Below are positions 6,236 to 8,681 of a DNA stretch of 8,681 nucleotides, piece by piece. Where the stretch lies: contig JAFDCA010000468.1 of assembly GCA_019313025.1 (NCBI GenBank), forward strand, positions 1-8,681. Direction: 5' to 3'. How positions within the stretch are numbered: position 1 is the first letter of the stretch; every line of letters starts with the position of its first letter. Source of the DNA: Deltaproteobacteria bacterium. GTDB lineage: Bacteria > Desulfobacterota > Desulfobacteria > Desulfobacterales > UBA11574. The translations under genes and the position numbers were made by a program. The notes below the pieces were generated by a model, which did not search any database, had not been told where the DNA came from, and was given only the letters and a program-made list of their open reading frames with translations.

Positions 6236-7444
6236 ATGAGATCATTACATATTGGAATTATTCTTTTAATATTAATATTTTTCAGCTATCAGCAGGTTAA
6301 TAGCATGGATAAAGTGGAGAAGCAGATGAAAAATAACACAGAGAAAAACGGATCCGCCGTTTTTGCCGGTGGTTGTTTCTGGTGCACGGAATCCGATTTT
6401 GAAAAAGTTGACGGCGTCATCGAGGTCATTTCCGGATACACCGGCGGCCACGTAAAAAATCCCACTTATAAACAGGTTTCCGCCGGAGGAACCGGCCATC
6501 TGGAAGTCGTGAAGGTCATCTATGACCCCTCCAAGGTCAGCTATGAACAACTATTGGAGCATTTCTGGCAACACGTAGATCCTACAGATCCCGAAGGGCA
6601 GTTCGTAGATCGGGGAGCCCAATACCGAAGCGCTGTCTTCTATGCAAACAAAAAGGAAAAACGACTGGCAGAACAGTCAAAACAGCGCCTGTCTGCTTCG
6701 GGACGGTTCAGCAAGCCCATCGCAACGGATATTCTCCCCTTAGGAGAATTCTATACGGCATAGGATTACCATCAGGACTATTATAAAAAGAATCCGATTC
6801 GGTATAATTGGTACAGACACGGTTCCGGCCGCGACCAGTTTCTGAAAAAAACCTGGTCAAACCTGAACACCGGTGCTCAAAAGGAGGCCATGAAGTCCGG
6901 CTCGAACAATGTATCCGTTAGGGCCATGGAAAATGGAACGAAGCCCACCATGGAAAAAAGCGATATGTCCTCGACGACCTTTAAAGAACAATTGGGTGAT
7001 AAACGAACGTACAACCTTTCTAACGACAATGAACTGCGCCAGCGCCTGACCCCCATGCAATACAAGGTCACGCGCCAAAACGGCACCGAACCCCCCTTTC
7101 AAATCGAATACTGGGACACTCACAACGCGGGCATCTACACAGATATTGTCAGTGGCGAACCGCTTTTCAGTTCTTTAGATAAATTTGACTCGGGTACGGG
7201 CTGGCCAAGCTTTACCCGACCCCTTGAATCTGAAAATATCGTTGAAAAGGCGGACCGGACTCTCTGGATGGTGCGCACTGAAGTTCGTAGCCGCCATGGT
7301 GACAGCCACTTGGGCCATGTGTTTGACGATGGTCCGGCGCCCACCGGTCTGCGCTATTGTATCAACAGTGCGGCGTTGCGTTTTATTCCGCTTGAAGATC
7401 TGGAAAAGGAAGGCTACGACGAGTATCGTAAATTATTTAAATAG
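6236..7444 (+). CDS. msrAB: Exported MsrA-MsrB methionine sulfoxide reductase fusion with an in-frame TAG
   Basis: The frame encodes 402 residues if the TAG at codon 176 is read through. Residues 1-23 are a signal peptide or anchor with a long Ile/Leu core, so the enzyme acts in the periplasm, repairing oxidised methionines. MsrA (about 39-210) reduces the S-epimer: catalytic C47 lies in G-G-C-F-W-C, then S-G-Y-T-G-G, G-H-L-E-V-V and D-P-T-D-P. After the TAG the same frame continues [11 protein letters not shown] and G-S-G-R-D-Q-F, the canonical MsrA end. MsrB (about 250-402) reduces the R-epimer and ends with catalytic C375 in L-R-Y-C-I-N-S. The MsrB domain lacks the zinc C-x2-C pairs and has T321 in S-G-T-G-W-P-S where other members carry the resolving Cys. 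GGAGG lies 6 nt before the ATG. The natural stop is also TAG. It may be a pyrrolysine-containing gene, a fresh nonsense mutant or a sequencing error; there is no other sign of decay. Confidence 0.9.
6761..6763 (+). other. In-frame amber codon inside the conserved MsrA C-terminal motif
   Basis: TAG occupies the position of Glu in the family motif F-Y-P-A-E-D-Y-H-Q (here F-Y-T-A-TAG-D-Y-H-Q). A single G-to-T change from GAG would create it. Without readthrough the product ends after 175 residues, losing the MsrA tail and the whole MsrB domain. Confidence 0.9.
6890..7444 (+). CDS. msrB: MsrB half of the fusion, open frame after the TAG (possible separate product)
   Basis: This is the uninterrupted part of the msrAB frame after the amber codon, beginning at an in-frame ATG and giving 184 residues with a complete MsrB domain ([25 protein letters not shown]). 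An AAGGAGG sequence lies directly before the ATG (6881-6887), but only 2 nt separate it from the start, which is too close for efficient initiation; the next in-frame ATG, at 6926, is too far. If MsrB were made this way it would lack a signal peptide and stay in the cytoplasm. I consider it a domain of the fusion rather than a natural separate gene, but it is listed because it is what translation without TAG readthrough could give. Confidence 0.45.
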   Translation: MKSGSNNVSVRAMENGTKPTMEKSDMSSTTFKEQLGDKRTYNLSNDNELRQRLTPMQYKVTRQNGTEPPFQIEYWDTHNAGIYTDIVSGEPLFSSLDKFDSGTGWPSFTRPLESENIVEKADRTLWMVRTEVRSRHGDSHLGHVFDDGPAPTGLRYCINSAALRFIPLEDLEKEGYDEYRKLFK

Positions 7445-7500
7445 GCAACTATCCAAAAAATACTCTAGACATGATGTTCTAACTGAATAGGAGATGTATC

Positions 7501-7809
7501 GTGATTCTATTGTCTAAGCGTTTCTTATATGGTTTTATGATATTGTTGACGATGTTTATCTTCGGAGTGACAAATCTGGCTTTGTCGAATCCAAAAGCAG
7601 ATTCGCAGTCCAAAGCGACCTTCTACGTTCACTGATATGATGTAGGCAAATCAGCCCTGGAAGGCCTGAACGGCGTAAGTCATGTAACCATCGGTTTTAA
7701 AAACTTTAAGGAGATCAACACCGTTTTCTACGATCCGAAAAAAGTTACCATTAAAGATATGGTAAAAGCATTAAAAGCTGCCGGCACTTATCGCGGACTT
7801 GCGGAATAA
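7501..7809 (+). CDS. Exported MerP/HMA-like protein, probable selenoprotein (TGA = Sec)
   Basis: Read through one in-frame TGA, this frame gives 102 residues. The GTG start at 7501 is preceded by AGGAG with 7-nt spacing. Residues 1-29 are a signal peptide (K-R, then a hydrophobic core), so the product is periplasmic. Residues about 39-98 form a ferredoxin-like heavy-metal-associated fold: T-F-Y-V-H-[TGA]-Y-D-V-G-K-S-A-L-E-G-L-N-G-V, then E-I-N-T-V-F-Y-D-P-K-K-V-T-I and a final K-A-A-G-T-Y. The TGA (codon 45, 7633-7635) falls where the family has its first metal-binding Cys, and no second Cys exists; the product has no cysteine at all. Strong similarity continues in frame after TGA up to TAA, and a SECIS-like hairpin follows. 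It lies 56 nt after msrAB, probably in the same transcript. MerP proteins bind metals; a redox role is equally possible here. Confidence 0.85.
7633..7635 (+). other. Predicted selenocysteine (UGA) codon
   Basis: In-frame TGA at the conserved Cys position of the HMA-type motif (V-H-U-Y-D-V-G). Homologous-looking sequence flanks it on both sides in one frame and the downstream hairpin is correctly spaced, which favours Sec insertion over termination. Confidence 0.75.
7651..7669 (+). promoter_or_regulatory. Candidate bacterial SECIS hairpin
   Basis: Positions 7651-7657 (TCAGCCC) pair with 7663-7669 (GGCCTGA) around the five-base loop TGGAA; four outer pairs, one C-C mismatch and two inner pairs, or alternatively a single bulged C with a six-base loop. 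The loop guanines at 7659 and 7660 are 24-25 nt after the TGA. Bacterial SECIS elements lie just downstream of UGA, inside the coding region, and need a small apical loop with a G near its 5' side. The element fits these rules but is only moderately stable. Confidence 0.55.
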
Positions 7810-7815
7810 TTTTTG

Positions 7816-8681
7816 TCATGAAATATTCAGGTCAAGAGGGTGTATCGGGAGGGAGAACCAAACACGGGTTTCATTGTTGTGTATCTGAGCACCGACCTTT
7901 CCATTATGCGCCTCGATCAATTCTTTGACAATGGCCAGACCGATACCCGCACCGCCATGCTCCCTTGACCTTGATTTTTCACCCCTATAAAAACGTTCGA
8001 AGATAAAGGAAAGGTCTTGTTCGTCAACTTCAACACCGGTATTGGCGAAAACGACGTGAATATCCTGATTCATCGATTGCGTAAATATTTTGACCGTCCC
8101 ACCGGAAATGGTGTACTGATAGGCGTTTTGCATCAGGTTACGCACCACCTGCGTCAGTTTTTCAGGATCGGCATAGACACGAACTGTCCCGTCAATCCCC
8201 GTTGAATCCACCTCGATATGCTTGGTTTCAAATTGAGTTCGGAAGACATCGAGTACGCGTTCAATCACATCTCCCATTCGAATCTCCATAAGATCGAGAG
8301 TCTCCCTTGCTGCATCTGCTTTGGCCAAACGCAGAATATCCTCCACCAGATGCGTCAGTCGAAGGGTTTCACCATGGAGAAGTTCAAAGGTTTCCCTGGA
8401 TGTGGGTACGACACTGTCAATTAGCGCTTCAAGATATCCCTGAATATTGCTCAACGGCGTCCGGAGCTCATGTGCCACGTCAATCATCATGGTCTTTCGA
8501 AGTCGTTCTATCTTTTGAAGACTGTCGGCCATCCGGTTGAAGGCTATTGCCAGTTGGCCGACCTCGTCTTTAGGACCGGTATAATCCACCCGGCGGTCAA
8601 AATCCCGGTCTAGCCCGATGGCTTGGGCTGTTTGCCGGATGCGATTGATGGGTCGTAGGGTCAGCCCGGCCAACACCCAAC
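7816..8681 (-). CDS. Sensor histidine kinase, BaeS-like, C-terminal part (cut by the right edge)
   Basis: The frame is open to the window edge; the visible 288 residues start inside or just after a membrane helix (W-V-L-A-G-L) and contain a HAMP linker (about 55 residues, L-R-P-I-N-R-I ... A-F-N-R-M-A), a HisKA dimerisation helix with the phosphoacceptor His in D-V-A-H-E-L-R-T-P, and a HATPase_c domain. The N box reads N-L-M-Q-N-A-Y-Q-Y-T, the F box I-F-E-R-F-Y-R-G, and the G2 box G-A-G-I-G-L-A-I-V. The G1 box is N-T-G-V-E-V rather than D-x-G-x-G, as is common in BaeS-like kinases. It should autophosphorylate in response to an envelope signal. The N-terminal sensor domain and the response regulator are outside the window. 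It converges with the selenoprotein gene, only 6 nt between stops, with no terminator hairpin visible. Confidence 0.94.
   Translation of the reverse strand, partial: WVLAGLTLRPINRIRQTAQAIGLDRDFDRRVDYTGPKDEVGQLAIAFNRMADSLQKIERLRKTMMIDVAHELRTPLSNIQGYLEALIDSVVPTSRETFELLHGETLRLTHLVEDILRLAKADAARETLDLMEIRMGDVIERVLDVFRTQFETKHIEVDSTGIDGTVRVYADPEKLTQVVRNLMQNAYQYTISGGTVKIFTQSMNQDIHVVFANTGVEVDEQDLSFIFERFYRGEKSRSREHGGAGIGLAIVKELIEAHNGKVGAQIHNNETRVWFSLPIHPLDLNIS

Noticed and set aside
7494..7517. ATG at 7494 as start of the HMA-like gene
   Set aside because: That ATG is in another frame and reaches TAA after seven codons; the HMA frame begins with GTG at 7501.
8017..8540. Plus-strand frames opposite the histidine kinase
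   Set aside because: Antisense shadows of conserved HisKA and HATPase_c domains.

Overview
The window looks like a chromosomal piece of an anaerobic, probably sulfate-reducing member of Desulfobacterota (former Deltaproteobacteria, Desulfobacterales-like). This is inferred from gene content: a [4Fe-4S]/FAD dehydratase of the 4-hydroxybutyryl-CoA dehydratase family, an AF1514-family small protein, a stand-alone cyclodeaminase/cyclohydrolase, and a probable selenoprotein. No rRNA or other marker gene is present, so the taxonomic call is tentative. I see no insertion sequence, CRISPR array, tRNA or phage gene.

Left part (1-3791, all minus strand): the first codons of a membrane protein run off the left edge. 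Upstream of it lies a five-gene co-directional run, read from 3791 down to 234: a thioredoxin with two N-terminal zinc ribbons, an AF1514-family protein, an FchA/FTCD-C type folate cyclodeaminase, an M20 metallopeptidase, and exodeoxyribonuclease III. Gaps are 19-91 nt, so the run is probably one transcript or two. Middle (3900-5992): a 90-residue coiled-coil orphan on the plus strand follows a textbook sigma-70 promoter; then comes a 255-nt AT-rich gap with an imperfect inverted repeat and a perfect hairpin; then the minus-strand 4-hydroxybutyryl-CoA dehydratase homologue.

Right part (6177-7809, plus strand) is the most interesting. A secreted MsrA-MsrB fusion carries an in-frame TAG codon exactly at the Glu position of the conserved MsrA A-E-D-Y-H-Q motif, and homology continues in the same frame on both sides. 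Immediately downstream is a secreted MerP/HMA-like protein that conventional gene calling would miss. Its single conserved metal-binding Cys position is a TGA codon, followed at about 24 nt by a small hairpin that fits the bacterial SECIS rules, so it is a strong selenocysteine candidate. The pair suggests a periplasmic methionine-sulfoxide repair and metal/redox unit with one probable Sec codon and one possible pyrrolysine (or nonsense) codon. A convergent minus-strand BaeS-like sensor histidine kinase, cut by the right edge, ends 6 nt away.
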